Shown one piece after another: positions 42,929 to 52,238 of a stretch of 64,000 nucleotides of DNA. Position 1 is the stretch's first letter. Each line of letters starts with the position of its first letter. The translations under genes and the position numbers were made by a program. The notes below the pieces were generated by a model. The model did no database searches. It had not been told where the DNA came from and worked only from the letters and a program-made list of their open reading frames with translations. This DNA is from Erythrobacter sp. F6033 (GTDB taxonomy: Bacteria; Pseudomonadota; Alphaproteobacteria; Sphingomonadales; Sphingomonadaceae): positions 186,001-250,000 of the forward strand of contig NZ_JALKAZ010000001.1 in assembly GCF_023016005.1 (NCBI RefSeq), in the 5' to 3' direction.

Positions 42929-42965
42929 ATCAGTCTGTTCGTAATATGAGGAAAATGTGTGCGAA

Positions 42966-44423
42966 TTAACTTTCGAGCTGGCGCAAAAGGCTCCGCACAT
43001 CGCCGTCCATATCGGCGTCACGCTCACGCAGATCTTCGATCAGGCGAACGGCGTGGATAACGGTGGAATGATCGCGTCCGCCGAATTTGCGGCCTATCTC
43101 TGGATAAGAGCGCGGTGTGAGCACTTTCGAAAGGTACATCGCAACCTGACGCGGACGGACAACGGCCCGCGCGCGGCGCTTCGATGACATCTCGCTGCGA
43201 TCAATCCGGTAGAACTGGCAAACCGTACGCTGGATCTCGTCAATCGTGATCCGGCGGCGATTGGCTGACAGAATATCGGTCAATTGCTCTTCGGCGAGAT
43301 TGAGCGAAACTTCCTGACCCGTAAGTTGAGCGTAGGCGATCAGCTTATTGAGGCCGCCGACCAGCTCGCGAACATTGCGTGTGATGGTGCGAGCGAGGAA
43401 ATCAATGACATCCTCAGGCACCGAAAGCGGCGCGAAACGCGACAGTTTGGAATCGAGGATCTTCTTGCGAAGCTCGATATCGGCGGCCTGAATATCGGCC
43501 ACCAGACCCATCGACAGACGGCTGAGCAGGCGCGGTTCAACACCGTCCAATGCCTGCGGTGCGCGATCGGCCGCGAATACAAGCCGCTTACCTTCCGCGA
43601 GCAGCGCATCAATGGTGTAAAGCAGTTCTTCCTGAGCGGACGCTTTGCCGATGATGAACTGAATGTCGTCAACCAACAGCAGGTCAAAGCTGCGCAGGCG
43701 CGCTTTAAACTCGATCATCTGGTTGGCTTTGAGAGCCTGCACGAACTCGACCATAAACCGCTCTGCCGAGCAGTAGAAAATCCTTGCGCGTGGGTGCGCT
43801 TGCAAGAAGGCGTGTCCGATGGCGTGCAGCAGGTGGGTTTTGCCCTGTCCTGTCGCGCCTTTCAGATAAAGCGGCGAAAATTGCGGCTGTTCGGTTGCGG
43901 CCATGCGCTGCGCTGCATTGCAAGCGAGCACGTTTGCCTCGCCTGTGATGAAGGCCTGGAATGTCAGCGACGGGTCGAGCCCCACCGAGCTAGTGAAACC
44001 GGCCTCGCCGATAGTGCCAGCAGCGACGGCAATCGCGCTCGCGCCATCATTGGCAGGGCGGCGGCCATCGTCCAACCGCAGTTCGGGCAACTGGCGTCGA
44101 CCGGGATGAACCTGAATATTGACGTTGCGCACTTCACCGCGCGCGATCTTCCAAGCGAGCTGGAGCCGGTCATGAAAACGGTCCTTCACCCAGTTCGCTG
44201 AAAACTCGGTTGGAAGAAACAGATCAAGCGTGCCTGTTTCTTTATTGATGCCGCCAACTTGGATCGGCTTGATCCACTGGCTATGCAATTGATGGCCCAG
44301 ATCTTTACGAAGACCCTGGCTGATATCGGACCAGTCCGCTGCGAGATTTACGGCTTCTGCATCTTCCATCAGGTCATCATCTGCTTTCCGACGCGTTGCC
44401 CGCGCCTTATCAGTATTGTTCAC
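42966..44423 (-). CDS. dnaA: Chromosomal replication initiator DnaA
   Basis: A 485-residue AAA+ initiator. Domain I (about 28-100), a short domain II, then domain III with Walker A GATGQGKTH (189-197), Walker B LLLVDDIQF and the initiator-specific motif region; domain IV carries the helix-turn-helix and SYPEIGRKFGGRDHSTVIHA for DnaA-box binding. GTG start with GGGGA eight bases upstream. A long leader separates it from rpsT. No canonical TTATCCACA boxes were seen by eye nearby. Confidence 0.98.
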   Translation of the reverse strand: MNNTDKARATRRKADDDLMEDAEAVNLAADWSDISQGLRKDLGHQLHSQWIKPIQVGGINKETGTLDLFLPTEFSANWVKDRFHDRLQLAWKIARGEVRNVNIQVHPGRRQLPELRLDDGRRPANDGASAIAVAAGTIGEAGFTSSVGLDPSLTFQAFITGEANVLACNAAQRMAATEQPQFSPLYLKGATGQGKTHLLHAIGHAFLQAHPRARIFYCSAERFMVEFVQALKANQMIEFKARLRSFDLLLVDDIQFIIGKASAQEELLYTIDALLAEGKRLVFAADRAPQALDGVEPRLLSRLSMGLVADIQAADIELRKKILDSKLSRFAPLSVPEDVIDFLARTITRNVRELVGGLNKLIAYAQLTGQEVSLNLAEEQLTDILSANRRRITIDEIQRTVCQFYRIDRSEMSSKRRARAVVRPRQVAMYLSKVLTPRSYPEIGRKFGGRDHSTVIHAVRLIEDLRERDADMDGDVRSLLRQLES

Positions 44424-44509
44424 GTCTCAATTCCCCAAAACTATCCCATCCCCGGAGCCGCATCCGGAGCGCAATCTTGTCCATTCGACAGGCAAAACCT
44501 TCCCAATCC

Positions 44510-44527
44510 CGAAAACCATGGTTTTCG
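44510..44527. promoter_or_regulatory. Perfect 18-bp palindrome upstream of dnaA
   Basis: CGAAAACCATGGTTTTCG is self-complementary over its full length and lies 87-104 bases upstream of the dnaA start. It is a candidate repressor or activator site, or an mRNA stem in the leader. Confidence 0.55.
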
Positions 44528-44791
44528 AGCGCCCCCTATCGATCAGCTTCTTAAAACCCGGACTGTCCCGCGCCGGGTGAGACACAACTAAAGAGCCTCG
44601 CGAGCGTTTGCGCAAGCGGGGAAATTTAAAAAAACTGAAATATATCGGGTTGACTCGGCTCTACCCCGCAGGCTGCCGTTCAAGTGATTGTTTTAACAGG
44701 CGATTCACCATTTAAGGCATGCGAATCGCGAGGAATCCTAAGCTTTTCAATTCACTGCGGTTCGGCAGCGCCGCCAGCGACCAGTCAAAAG

Positions 44792-44822
44792 AAAAGGGCC
44801 GCCCCGATACGGAGCAGCCCTT
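44792..44822 (-). terminator. Intrinsic terminator of rpsT
   Basis: AAGGGC (44794-44799) pairs with GCCCTT (44817-44822); CGCCCC and GGAGC continue the stem imperfectly. On the minus strand it is followed by TTTTCTTTT. It lies about 60 bases past the rpsT stop. Confidence 0.75.
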
Positions 44823-44883
44823 AGCCAATTCCAAATGTAAATTCGCGTAACTTCAAGCCGAATCGGCGGCTTGAAATCGCGAA

Positions 44884-45144
44884 TCAGAGCGCAGCGACGC
44901 GCTTTGAAAGGCGCGACATTTTGCGCGCCACAGTGTTCTTGTGCATTACGCCGCGCGCAACACCGCGAGCCATTTCCGGCTGAGCAGCTTTGAGCGCTTC
45001 AGCAGCGGCTTTCTTGTCGCCTGCTTCGCAAGCCGATTCGACCTTTTTCACGAAACCGCGGATGCGGCTTACGCGGGCGGTGTTCACTTCGGTCCGGCGT
45101 TCGTTGCGACGGATACGCTTACGTGCTTGCGGCGTGTTTGCCAT
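44884..45144 (-). CDS. rpsT: 30S ribosomal protein S20
   Basis: An 86-residue basic protein: [33 protein letters not shown], then [22 protein letters not shown], all diagnostic of S20. Normal length. It has its own terminator and lies directly upstream of dnaA on the same strand, an arrangement usual in alphaproteobacteria. Confidence 0.97.
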   Translation of the reverse strand: MANTPQARKRIRRNERRTEVNTARVSRIRGFVKKVESACEAGDKKAAAEALKAAQPEMARGVARGVMHKNTVARKMSRLSKRVAAL

Positions 45145-45275
45145 AATACTGTCTGTCTCGCGTTCTTTAGGGGCCGCACACGCGACCGAATCAATTCAGT
45201 GATATCGAAAGTGGGCGAATTACCGCCGGAAAGCGGCGCTCTTAGGGGCCTCTCTGCGAATCGTCAAGAAAAGTG

Positions 45276-46091
45276 TCACTTCTGACACTTCGTACAATAC
45301 CACGTGCTTCGCCCACCCTGTGCAATTCGGCGGATCGCGCCGCCATCATCGCGGCGGCATGGCTCTCCTGTACGGCCATAGACATCGAAGCGTGTGGCGA
45401 AATAGCCTAGCTCGCCATCCGGCTGCGCGTAGTCCCTTAAAGAAGAGCCACCATCCTTGATCGAGGTCTCCAGCACATCCTTGATTGCGGGGACCAGTCG
45501 CGCAAGCTGCGGTTTCGTAACCTTGCCGCCAGCCTTTCGCGGATGGATACCCGCCCGCCATAGAGCCTCGCACACATATATATTACCGAGGCCGGCGATG
45601 ATCCGTTGATCCAACAGGCACAGTTTGATGCTCTGCGTCTTGCCTTTCAGTGCGTCCTTTAAATGCTCCGGTGTCAGCTGGGGGCCCAATGGCTCTGGGC
45701 CGAGCGAAGCGAATTGCGGCCACGTGTCGAGCGCATCTTCGCCAATCAAGTCGACCGAGCCGAAGCGGCGGGGGTCGCACAGGGCGAACTGGTGGTCTGC
45801 TGTTTCGATGACCAAGTGATCGTGTTTGTCGGCCTCTTCAGGGTCGATGCGCCAGCGCCCGCTCATGCCGAGGTGAAAGATCATGGCAGAGCCACGATCC
45901 AGATGCAGCAGGCCATATTTCGCACGTCTCGAAAGATGCGTCACCGTCGCGCCCGTCATCACCTGAACCAGGTCAGGCGGGAAGGGGCGCCGCAGATTCG
46001 GGCGGTTGAGCTGGACGCGGGTGATCCGCTCTCCATCCAGGAAACGCGCCAGTCCGCGGACGGTAGTTTCGACTTCGGGTAACTCAGGCAT
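45276..46091 (-). CDS. mutM: Formamidopyrimidine-DNA glycosylase with atypical zinc finger
   Basis: A 271-residue glycosylase removing 8-oxoguanine. The catalytic N-terminus PELPEVETTVRG follows Met; KxxH2TH region LLDQRIIAGLGNIYVCEALWRAGIHP and the finger with GRSTWYCTKCQK are present. The Cys4 finger is irregular: the first pair reads CRRD, so the second Cys is Asp (codon 45348-45350). ATG 46091 is fixed by the need for an N-terminal Pro. Divergent from ubiE with a 55-base gap. Confidence 0.94.
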   Translation of the reverse strand: MPELPEVETTVRGLARFLDGERITRVQLNRPNLRRPFPPDLVQVMTGATVTHLSRRAKYGLLHLDRGSAMIFHLGMSGRWRIDPEEADKHDHLVIETADHQFALCDPRRFGSVDLIGEDALDTWPQFASLGPEPLGPQLTPEHLKDALKGKTQSIKLCLLDQRIIAGLGNIYVCEALWRAGIHPRKAGGKVTKPQLARLVPAIKDVLETSIKDGGSSLRDYAQPDGELGYFATRFDVYGRTGEPCRRDDGGAIRRIAQGGRSTWYCTKCQK

Positions 46092-46146
46092 GAAACACCC
46101 CCTAACACCCTTTGCGCGGCGCACAATTCCATCTAGGGCACATCAC

Positions 46147-46914
46147 ATGACTGAAAGCATCCAAGACACCGCCCAAGAGACTGTCAGTTTCGGCTACGAA
46201 AATGTGAGCCCTCAGGAAAAGACCCGCCGGGTTGGCGAAGTCTTTTCCAGCGTCGCGCGCAAATACGACATTATGAATGATGCAATGTCGATGGGTATGC
46301 ATCGCGGCTGGAAAGATCGCTTTGTTAAGCGCGTAAAGCCGCAGCCGGGCGAGCAAATTCTCGATATGGCGGGCGGCACCGGCGACATTGCGTTTCGCAT
46401 GGCGGATCGCGGCGCGGATATCACCGTGGCCGACATCAATCAGGATATGCTGGATGTGGGCGCAGAGCGCGCGATGGAACGTTCTGAAAGCGATGAAACC
46501 GGCAGCCTCGTTTTTACCTGTCAGAACGCTGAAAAGATCAGCTTCGCCTCCAACAGCTTCGATGCCTACACCATCGTTTTCGGTATTCGGAATGTGACGT
46601 TCAAAGATCAGGCTCTGACAGAGGCCTACCGTGTTTTGCGGCCGGGCGGACGTTTTTATTGCATGGAGTTTTCGACCACCGAATGGTCGGGCTTCAAAGA
46701 AATTTATGATGTCTATTCGGATAAGCTGCTGCCCCGCATGGGTCAGGCAATCGCAGGCGACGCCGATTCGTATCGGTATCTGGTCGAATCCATTCGCAAG
46801 TTTCCGAGCATGCCCGAATTTGAAAGCATGATCCGCGCGGCCGGTTTTACCAACACCAAGGTCGAGCCTATTCTGGGCGGCGCGGTGGCAATTCATTCGG
46901 GCTGGAAGGTTTGA
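46147..46914 (+). CDS. ubiE: Ubiquinone/menaquinone C-methyltransferase UbiE
   Basis: A 255-residue SAM-dependent methyltransferase of ubiquinone synthesis. SAM motif I is ILDMAGGTGDIAFRM, and the UbiE signatures FSSVARKYDIMNDAMSMGMHRGWKD (start) and YRVLRPGGRFYCMEFS are present; FPSMPEFESMIRAAGF ends the protein. First gene of a ubiE-ubiB unit; the gap to ubiB is 46 bases. Confidence 0.97.
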   Translation: MTESIQDTAQETVSFGYENVSPQEKTRRVGEVFSSVARKYDIMNDAMSMGMHRGWKDRFVKRVKPQPGEQILDMAGGTGDIAFRMADRGADITVADINQDMLDVGAERAMERSESDETGSLVFTCQNAEKISFASNSFDAYTIVFGIRNVTFKDQALTEAYRVLRPGGRFYCMEFSTTEWSGFKEIYDVYSDKLLPRMGQAIAGDADSYRYLVESIRKFPSMPEFESMIRAAGFTNTKVEPILGGAVAIHSGWKV

Positions 46915-46960
46915 TTGGCAAAATCGCGGAACTTATCCGTGATCCAAACGCACTGACATC

Positions 46961-48523
46961 ATGACCGCTCCTGTCGTCCATCTTTTCCGCCTTGCCCGTT
47001 GGGGCACCACTCTGGCGCGTCGCCGCGCTCTTGTGGGTATCGAAGACGATCCCAATGCGCCCACTCCTGTAAAGCGTTTGGTGAAACTCGCGCGCTGGGC
47101 GACATTTACCAGCAAGCGCGGCGAACCCGACTACGCCGGAGCGTTCCGCGCGATTGGCCCGGCGGCGATCAAGCTGGGGCAATCGCTTGCGACTCGCCCC
47201 GATCTTGTGGGTGAGGAAGCAGCGACGAACCTTTTGAGCCTGCAGGACAGTCTGCCGCCGGTTCCGTTTTCTGAGATCAAAGCCTCTATCGAAGCGGCGT
47301 TCGGCCAACCTATCGAAGCGCTCTTTTCTGAGATTGATCCGGAGCCCGTCGGCGCGGCATCCATTGCTCAGGTTCACAAGGCGGTGACAACCGAAGGCCG
47401 CAAAGTGGCGGTTAAAGTGTTGCGGCCGGGCATCCGCGAGAAGTTTGCCAAGGACATCCAGACCTATGAATGGGCGGCTGCCCATGTCGAGGCGATGGGC
47501 GGCGAAGCAACGCGCCTGCGCCCGCGTCTGACCATTGCGAACTTCAAACGTTGGACCAATTCAGAGCTCGATCTGCGGCGCGAAGCGGCCTCTGCTTCAG
47601 AACTCGCCGAGGAAATGTCGGGCGTTGGTGGGTACCGCATTCCCGATATCGATTGGGACCGTACCAATGGCCGCGTTCTCACGATCGAATGGATCGACGG
47701 CGTTAAAATTAGCCGCACAGACGAATTGATCGCGCGCGGTCATGATCTGAACGCGATTGCGGAAAAGCTCGTGATCAGCTTCCTGACCCAAGCGATCAGC
47801 GCTGGTTTTTTCCATGCCGATATGCATCAGGGCAATCTGTTCATCGAAGACGATGGAACAATCGTTGCGATTGATTTCGGGATCATGGGCCGGATTGATC
47901 GGCGTGCGCGGCAATGGCTCGCCGAAATTCTCTATGGCCTGACCACGGGCAATTACAAACGCGTCGCCGAGATCCACTTTGAGGCGCAATATGTGCCGAG
48001 CTACCACTCGGTTGGAGAATTCGCGACCGCTCTGCGTGCGGTGGGTGAGCCGATGCGCGGCAAGCCTGTGAAGGAACTGTCGGTCGGGCAAATGCTGGAT
48101 GGCCTGTTCGCGATAACCCGCGATTTCGACATGCAGACACAGCCGCACTTGCTGCTGCTGCAGAAAACCATGGTGATGGTCGAAGGCATCGCCACCCAGC
48201 TCAACGAAGACATCAATATGTGGGACACATCCGCGCCTTATGTGCGCAGTTGGATCCGCGATGAATTGGGACCGGAAGCCGCCGTGGCCGAGCGGATCAA
48301 AGAAGACACGCAAACGCTCATGCGCCTGCCCGATCTGATCCGCCGGATCGAAGAACGCTTCCCGCCAAAAGGCGGCGCACCCGAAGCACCGCCTTTGCCA
48401 GAGATCAAGCTGCTGACGGACCGGAAGGAACGCAGCGGCGGATCGCGCCTTGGTTATCTTGTAGCCATTCTCGCTGGCGCAGGCGCGATGTGGGGCGCCT
48501 CCAGCATGGGCTGGCTCGGATAA
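46961..48523 (+). CDS. ubiB: ABC1/UbiB atypical kinase-like protein for ubiquinone synthesis
   Basis: A 520-residue ADCK-family protein. KxGQ motif AAIKLGQSLATRPDL, the alanine-rich nucleotide loop EPVGAASIAQVHKA in place of a glycine-rich loop, VAVKVLRPG with the invariant Lys, FFHADMHQGNLFI (catalytic loop) and AIDFGIMG (metal-binding). Two C-terminal hydrophobic helices (about 490-518) anchor it to the membrane. It supports ubiquinone biosynthesis, likely by ATP-driven lipid handling. Confidence 0.96.
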   Translation: MTAPVVHLFRLARWGTTLARRRALVGIEDDPNAPTPVKRLVKLARWATFTSKRGEPDYAGAFRAIGPAAIKLGQSLATRPDLVGEEAATNLLSLQDSLPPVPFSEIKASIEAAFGQPIEALFSEIDPEPVGAASIAQVHKAVTTEGRKVAVKVLRPGIREKFAKDIQTYEWAAAHVEAMGGEATRLRPRLTIANFKRWTNSELDLRREAASASELAEEMSGVGGYRIPDIDWDRTNGRVLTIEWIDGVKISRTDELIARGHDLNAIAEKLVISFLTQAISAGFFHADMHQGNLFIEDDGTIVAIDFGIMGRIDRRARQWLAEILYGLTTGNYKRVAEIHFEAQYVPSYHSVGEFATALRAVGEPMRGKPVKELSVGQMLDGLFAITRDFDMQTQPHLLLLQKTMVMVEGIATQLNEDINMWDTSAPYVRSWIRDELGPEAAVAERIKEDTQTLMRLPDLIRRIEERFPPKGGAPEAPPLPEIKLLTDRKERSGGSRLGYLVAILAGAGAMWGASSMGWLG

Positions 48524-48524
48524 G

Positions 48525-48905
48525 TCAGCGCGTTTCTGGCAACACCTTCGCGCCGATCAATCCGAAAATCCCAAGCAATGCTTCGACCACCATCGGCGGG
48601 ATGAAGCCTTCAAAGCCGCCATCTATCGCGAGGCTGACCAACCGCGCCGCCAAAGTGACCAGCATCAGCGCAGAGCCGATTACCAGCGGATCGCTCCGCC
48701 GGGCCCATGCACCGAATATAAAGCACGCGCCGCTGACGCCGAAAAACGCGGTCATGTCTGCACGGATAGAGGTGGTGCCATGCGCGCCCTCGACATTGAG
48801 GCCGAACTCTGCGCCTGCTGTAACCGGATCGGTCAGAAAGCCAAAGCCCATATAAACGAGCAGCAGCCCGCCTAAAGCGAGCGCGATGCGCAATGCGATT
48901 GTCAT
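48525..48905 (-). CDS. DUF4345-like small membrane protein
   Basis: A 126-residue protein with four predicted helices (about 5-25, 50-68, 72-92, 100-120). LLVYMGFGFLTDPV at the start, GTTSIRADMTAFFGVSGACFI in the middle and ARLVSLAIDG are the pattern of DUF4345. Function unknown. It is tail-to-tail with ubiB with a 1-base gap. Confidence 0.75.
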   Translation of the reverse strand: MTIALRIALALGGLLLVYMGFGFLTDPVTAGAEFGLNVEGAHGTTSIRADMTAFFGVSGACFIFGAWARRSDPLVIGSALMLVTLAARLVSLAIDGGFEGFIPPMVVEALLGIFGLIGAKVLPETR

Positions 48906-49095
48906 GTTTGATATCCCCTCTCGTCTCTCGGCTCGTATCCATCATCGCGCAGCATCGCTCAAGAAAATTTAACCATTGGACCCCATGGAAGACTGGGAAT
49001 TCGCGTAGAGTCTTGGCGCGGCGATGCCGCGCGGCTAGGCTAGTCTCCGCAAAGACGTTTTTGGCCCGCCTTGGGCATTGGAGAATTGGACGGAA

Positions 49096-49149
49096 ATGAC
49101 CGGCATGATCGGCCTTTCTCAGAAAACTTTGATTGAGTGCGCGCGATGA
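49096..49149 (+). CDS. 17-codon ORF translationally coupled to coaBC
   Basis: ATG 49096 preceded by GGACGGAA opens [17 protein letters not shown] and stops at TGA that overlaps the coaBC ATG (ATGA, 49146-49149). The frame, ribosome-binding site and coupling suggest a leader peptide, but at 17 codons chance cannot be excluded. Confidence 0.4.
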   Translation: MTGMIGLSQKTLIECAR

Positions 49150-50807
49150 GCGGCGCTGCTCCCAAAGTCCTGCTTGTCGTTGGCGGCGGCATTGCCGCTT
49201 ACAAATCGTGCGAGCTCGTGCGCCTGATCCGCAAAGGCGGGGGCGATGTCACCTGTGTCGTGACCAAGGGCGGACAGCAGTTTGTGACGCCAATGTCTCT
49301 CGCCGCGCTTAGCGAAAATCAGGTCTATACCAGCCTTTTCGATCTCAAGAACGAAGCCGAAATGGGTCATATCCAGCTGAGCCGTGAGGCTGATCTGGTT
49401 GTGGTGTGCCCGGCGACGGCTGATCTGATGGCGAAAATGAGCGCCGGGATCGCCGATGATCTTGCGACAACTTTGATCCTCGCGACGGATAAGCCAGTTA
49501 TGGCGGTGCCGGCAATGAATGTGCGCATGTGGGAGCATGAGGCAACGCAGCGCAACGTGACCTTGTTGCAGCAGGCGGGCGTGCAAGTGCTGCACCCCGA
49601 TGAAGGACCGATGGCCTGCGGCGAATTCGGCTATGGCCGCTTGCCCGAACCGGAGGCCATCTGGCGCGAGATCGCAGCGCATTTCGGCATCGAAGTCGAG
49701 GAGACCGCTCCGCCTGCGCCAGCGAACGATCAATATGTCGAAGCGCTCGAGCCCGAAGACGAGCCGGCCTCTACCGGACTCGGCGGACTGCTTTCCAAAA
49801 TTATTCCGCGATCGACTGCAAAGCGCAGCCACGACGATATCGAAACCGAATTTGCCGAGCTGGAAGAGCAAGGCGAAGAGGAAATCGCGGACGAAGACCT
49901 TCCTCCGGTGGAAGAGGAAGAGATCGAATTCAATCCCGATATGGGCGGGCCTCTCTTGGCGAAGAAGGGCGGCGCAGGTTCTGCGCCTCCGATTGATCCC
50001 GAAGCCATCAATCACATGATCGATGATCGGAAGGACGCGCCGGAGCATATCGAGGGCGAAAAAGCCGCTGCGCCGGTTGGCAATTCCGGCATCGAAACTG
50101 TCGAGGAAGACGCACTTGGCGGAGAAGCATTTAACGTCGATGCCGGTTATCAGCCCCTCGATGGCCGCCATATACTGATCACTGCTGGCCCGACATGGGA
50201 AGCGATCGATCCGGTGCGCTACATCGCCAATCGTTCGAGCGGGAAACAGGGTTTCGCGATTGCTGCCGCCGCTGCTGCGCTGGGTGCGAAAGTCACTCTG
50301 GTCGCTGGTCCTGTATCGCTCAAGACACCGGCTGGTGTTGACCGGATCGATGTCGAAAGCGCCGAAGACATGAACAAGGCAGTCAAGACTGCACTTCCTG
50401 CCGATGTTGCCGTTATGGTTGCCGCCGTCGCAGATTGGCGCCCGAAAGAATACACTGGCGAGAAGATCAAGAAACGCGGGTCCGCGCCGCCAGCTCTCAT
50501 GCTGACCGAGAACCCCGATATCCTCACCAATGTTGCTGCGGGTAGCAACCGGCCTGAACTGGTGGTGGGCTTTGCCGCAGAGACCGACAATGTGCTCGAA
50601 CACGCCAAGAAGAAGCGTAAGCGCAAGGCGTGTGACTGGATCGTGGCCAACGATGTTTCAGGCGATGTTATGGGCGGCGATAACAACCGCGTGCACATCG
50701 TCAGCACCGATGGCATCGAAAGCCTTGATGAAATGCCAAAGGCCGCCGTGGCCATGGCGCTGGTCGAGCGGATTGCCGCATCCCTTAAAGCAGAGGCCGC
50801 TGAATGA
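49146..50807 (+). CDS. coaBC: Bifunctional phosphopantothenoylcysteine synthetase/decarboxylase with long acidic linker
   Basis: A 553-residue coenzyme A enzyme joining cysteine to phosphopantothenate and decarboxylating the product. CoaC (about 1-183): [12 protein letters not shown], His75 in [15 protein letters not shown], and active-site Cys158 in [12 protein letters not shown]. CoaB (about 339-553): [31 protein letters not shown]. Between them is a linker of about 155 residues (184-338), rich in Glu, Asp, Pro and Ala; typical proteins are about 400 residues with almost none. Frame is intact. Overlaps dut by ATGA. Confidence 0.96.
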   Translation: MSGAAPKVLLVVGGGIAAYKSCELVRLIRKGGGDVTCVVTKGGQQFVTPMSLAALSENQVYTSLFDLKNEAEMGHIQLSREADLVVVCPATADLMAKMSAGIADDLATTLILATDKPVMAVPAMNVRMWEHEATQRNVTLLQQAGVQVLHPDEGPMACGEFGYGRLPEPEAIWREIAAHFGIEVEETAPPAPANDQYVEALEPEDEPASTGLGGLLSKIIPRSTAKRSHDDIETEFAELEEQGEEEIADEDLPPVEEEEIEFNPDMGGPLLAKKGGAGSAPPIDPEAINHMIDDRKDAPEHIEGEKAAAPVGNSGIETVEEDALGGEAFNVDAGYQPLDGRHILITAGPTWEAIDPVRYIANRSSGKQGFAIAAAAAALGAKVTLVAGPVSLKTPAGVDRIDVESAEDMNKAVKTALPADVAVMVAAVADWRPKEYTGEKIKKRGSAPPALMLTENPDILTNVAAGSNRPELVVGFAAETDNVLEHAKKKRKRKACDWIVANDVSGDVMGGDNNRVHIVSTDGIESLDEMPKAAVAMALVERIAASLKAEAAE

Positions 50808-51295
50808 GCCGCGAAACTGGTGCCGAAGGCACGCCGACAATCGCCCCTGTTCCCGTCGAGTTGAAACGCCTGCCGCACGGGGAAGGGTTGAACCTGCCCG
50901 CTTATGCGACGGACGGGGCGGCGGGTATGGATGTCGTTTCGGCTGAGGATGTCACGATTGAACCGGGCGCGCGCCATGCGGTGGCAACGGGCCTCTCAAT
51001 GGCGATCCCGCACGGATACGAAATTCAGGTGCGTCCGCGTTCTGGTCTGGCGTTCAAATATGGCATTACGGTGCCGAATACGCCTGGCACCATCGACAGC
51101 GATTATCGCGGCGAGTTGAAGGTGCTGTTGATCAACCACGGCACGGAAGCCTTCGCCATTGCGCGCGGAGACCGCGTTGCGCAGCTTGTGCTGGCTCCTG
51201 TGGTTCAGGCATCATGGCAGGAAGTTGATGAGCTGGACGCAACCCAGCGCGGCGCAGGCGGCTTTGGCTCAACCGGTGGGCACGCAAAGCTTTAA
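50804..51295 (+). CDS. dut: dUTP diphosphatase
   Basis: A 163-residue trimeric dUTPase, lowering dUTP and supplying dUMP. Motif 1 [15 protein letters not shown], motif 2 [10 protein letters not shown], motif 3 [19 protein letters not shown], motif 4 [12 protein letters not shown] and motif 5 [10 protein letters not shown] are complete. Coupled to coaBC by ATGA and followed by a strong terminator. Confidence 0.97.
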   Translation: MSRETGAEGTPTIAPVPVELKRLPHGEGLNLPAYATDGAAGMDVVSAEDVTIEPGARHAVATGLSMAIPHGYEIQVRPRSGLAFKYGITVPNTPGTIDSDYRGELKVLLINHGTEAFAIARGDRVAQLVLAPVVQASWQEVDELDATQRGAGGFGSTGGHAKL

Positions 51296-51311
51296 TTATT
51301 TGGAGAATCAA

Positions 51312-51344
51312 AAAGGGCGGCGCCAATCACTCGCGCCGCCCTTT
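51312..51344. terminator. Terminator of coaBC-dut
   Basis: AAAGGGCGGCGC (51312-51323) pairs perfectly with GCGCCGCCCTTT (51333-51344) around 9 bases. Both flanks suit either direction, so it may also end the convergent lipoprotein gene. Confidence 0.88.
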
Positions 51345-51384
51345 ACATCCCGTCCAAGGGAATATTGGGATAGAGACTAGTCTA

Positions 51385-52053
51385 TCAGCGCACTTGGCGC
51401 ACGGTCTTTCCGTCATCCTTGATCGTTATCCTGAGAGTTTCACCGGAATTGCCAGGGAAATCAGTGAACAAGGCATCGACAAGATTTGGGACAAGTGTCT
51501 GCAAACGGTTGGTGCGGGAGGCGGCCTGAGCCTGCCCTTCGAACAAACGCTCACCCGTCGCAGTCGAGTCGATCTTCAGATCGATGTCGCCGACATAAAC
51601 GGTGTAGCTGCGCACTTCCGGTCCGGCGAGGAACGGATCATGGAAACCAAACGCAAATCCGCGGCGGAAACCAAAACCGCGGCCCCATGGACCAAAGAAC
51701 GGATCGTTGAATGCGCCAAACCGATTCCCCGTGGTGCGAACACGCTCACGGCCATTGTCGACGCCGTAATCGAACCGCACCAGCATGTTTGCTTCGGCAG
51801 GCGAAGCGGCTTCGGTGTAGCCGAGTTTTTCCAGCTCTCTTTCAACCATATCGGCATAGAGCGAGAATTCGAGGCCGCCCGCGAGTTTCGGATCTTCGGC
51901 GACAACCGCGAATGTCTGCCCCTGCGGCGCAGGCAATGTGGTGGCGAAGCGCGATACATCGGCGTTGAAGCTTGGCGCGCAGGCAGAAAGGCCCGCCGCG
52001 AGCAGAACCGGCAGCGCAAATCGCTTTAGCGAGGTCTTGTGAGGTTGTTTCAT
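51385..52053 (-). CDS. DUF4136 lipoprotein, second paralogue
   Basis: A 222-residue lipoprotein: signal peptide ending GLSAC (Cys25), then a DUF4136-type periplasmic domain with SLYADMVERELEKLGYTEAA, ANMLVRFDYGVDNG and an aromatic glycine-rich insert (about 118-145, with repeated FGF and RGF). The end LFTDFPGNSGETL parallels the protein at 17884. The ATG at 52053 begins the signal peptide; the longer open frame upstream lacks one. Function unknown. Confidence 0.85.
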   Translation of the reverse strand: MKQPHKTSLKRFALPVLLAAGLSACAPSFNADVSRFATTLPAPQGQTFAVVAEDPKLAGGLEFSLYADMVERELEKLGYTEAASPAEANMLVRFDYGVDNGRERVRTTGNRFGAFNDPFFGPWGRGFGFRRGFAFGFHDPFLAGPEVRSYTVYVGDIDLKIDSTATGERLFEGQAQAASRTNRLQTLVPNLVDALFTDFPGNSGETLRITIKDDGKTVRQVR

Positions 52054-52184
52054 GGCATACCCTATTTGTTTATATGCACCCAACGTTTCAGGGCGCAAAA
52101 GTGTCCACCAGTGAGCTGCGCACGCTCCCCCTCGAAATCGCCAAAAGGCGTGGACCTGACCTCGAACGCGCAAAGTGCCACTAG

Positions 52185-52218
52185 CCCGGTACACTGTAAA
52201 GCACAGTGCTGAACCGGG
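52185..52218. repeat. Nested hairpin downstream of trpS
   Basis: CCCGGT (52185-52190) pairs with ACCGGG (52213-52218); inside, CACTGT (52192-52197) pairs with ACAGTG (52203-52208) around AAAGC. It lies 21 bases past the trpS stop. No T run follows on the minus strand, so termination is uncertain. Confidence 0.6.
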
Positions 52219-52238
52219 TTTGAATGGCGATGAATGGA

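Larger units (their letters stand above)
44424..44883. other. 460-bp intergenic region between rpsT and dnaA
   Basis: No gene. It holds the rpsT terminator (44792-44822), an A+T-rich stretch at about 44620-44645 (TTTAAAAAAACTG, TATAT) that could house the dnaA promoter on the minus strand, small palindromes CTCGCGAG and TTGCGCAA near 44595-44610, the 18-bp palindrome at 44510, and CCGGA/TCCGG arms near 44453-44466. The dnaA mRNA therefore probably has a leader of 100-200 bases. Confidence 0.6.

Noticed and set aside
44424..44883. Replication origin next to dnaA
   Set aside because: No cluster of DnaA boxes seen by eye, and in alphaproteobacteria oriC is usually not beside dnaA.
49119..50603. 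Long open frame antisense to coaBC (about 494 codons)
   Set aside because: It mirrors the codon bias of coaBC, has no recognised domain, and coaBC motifs on the plus strand are complete.
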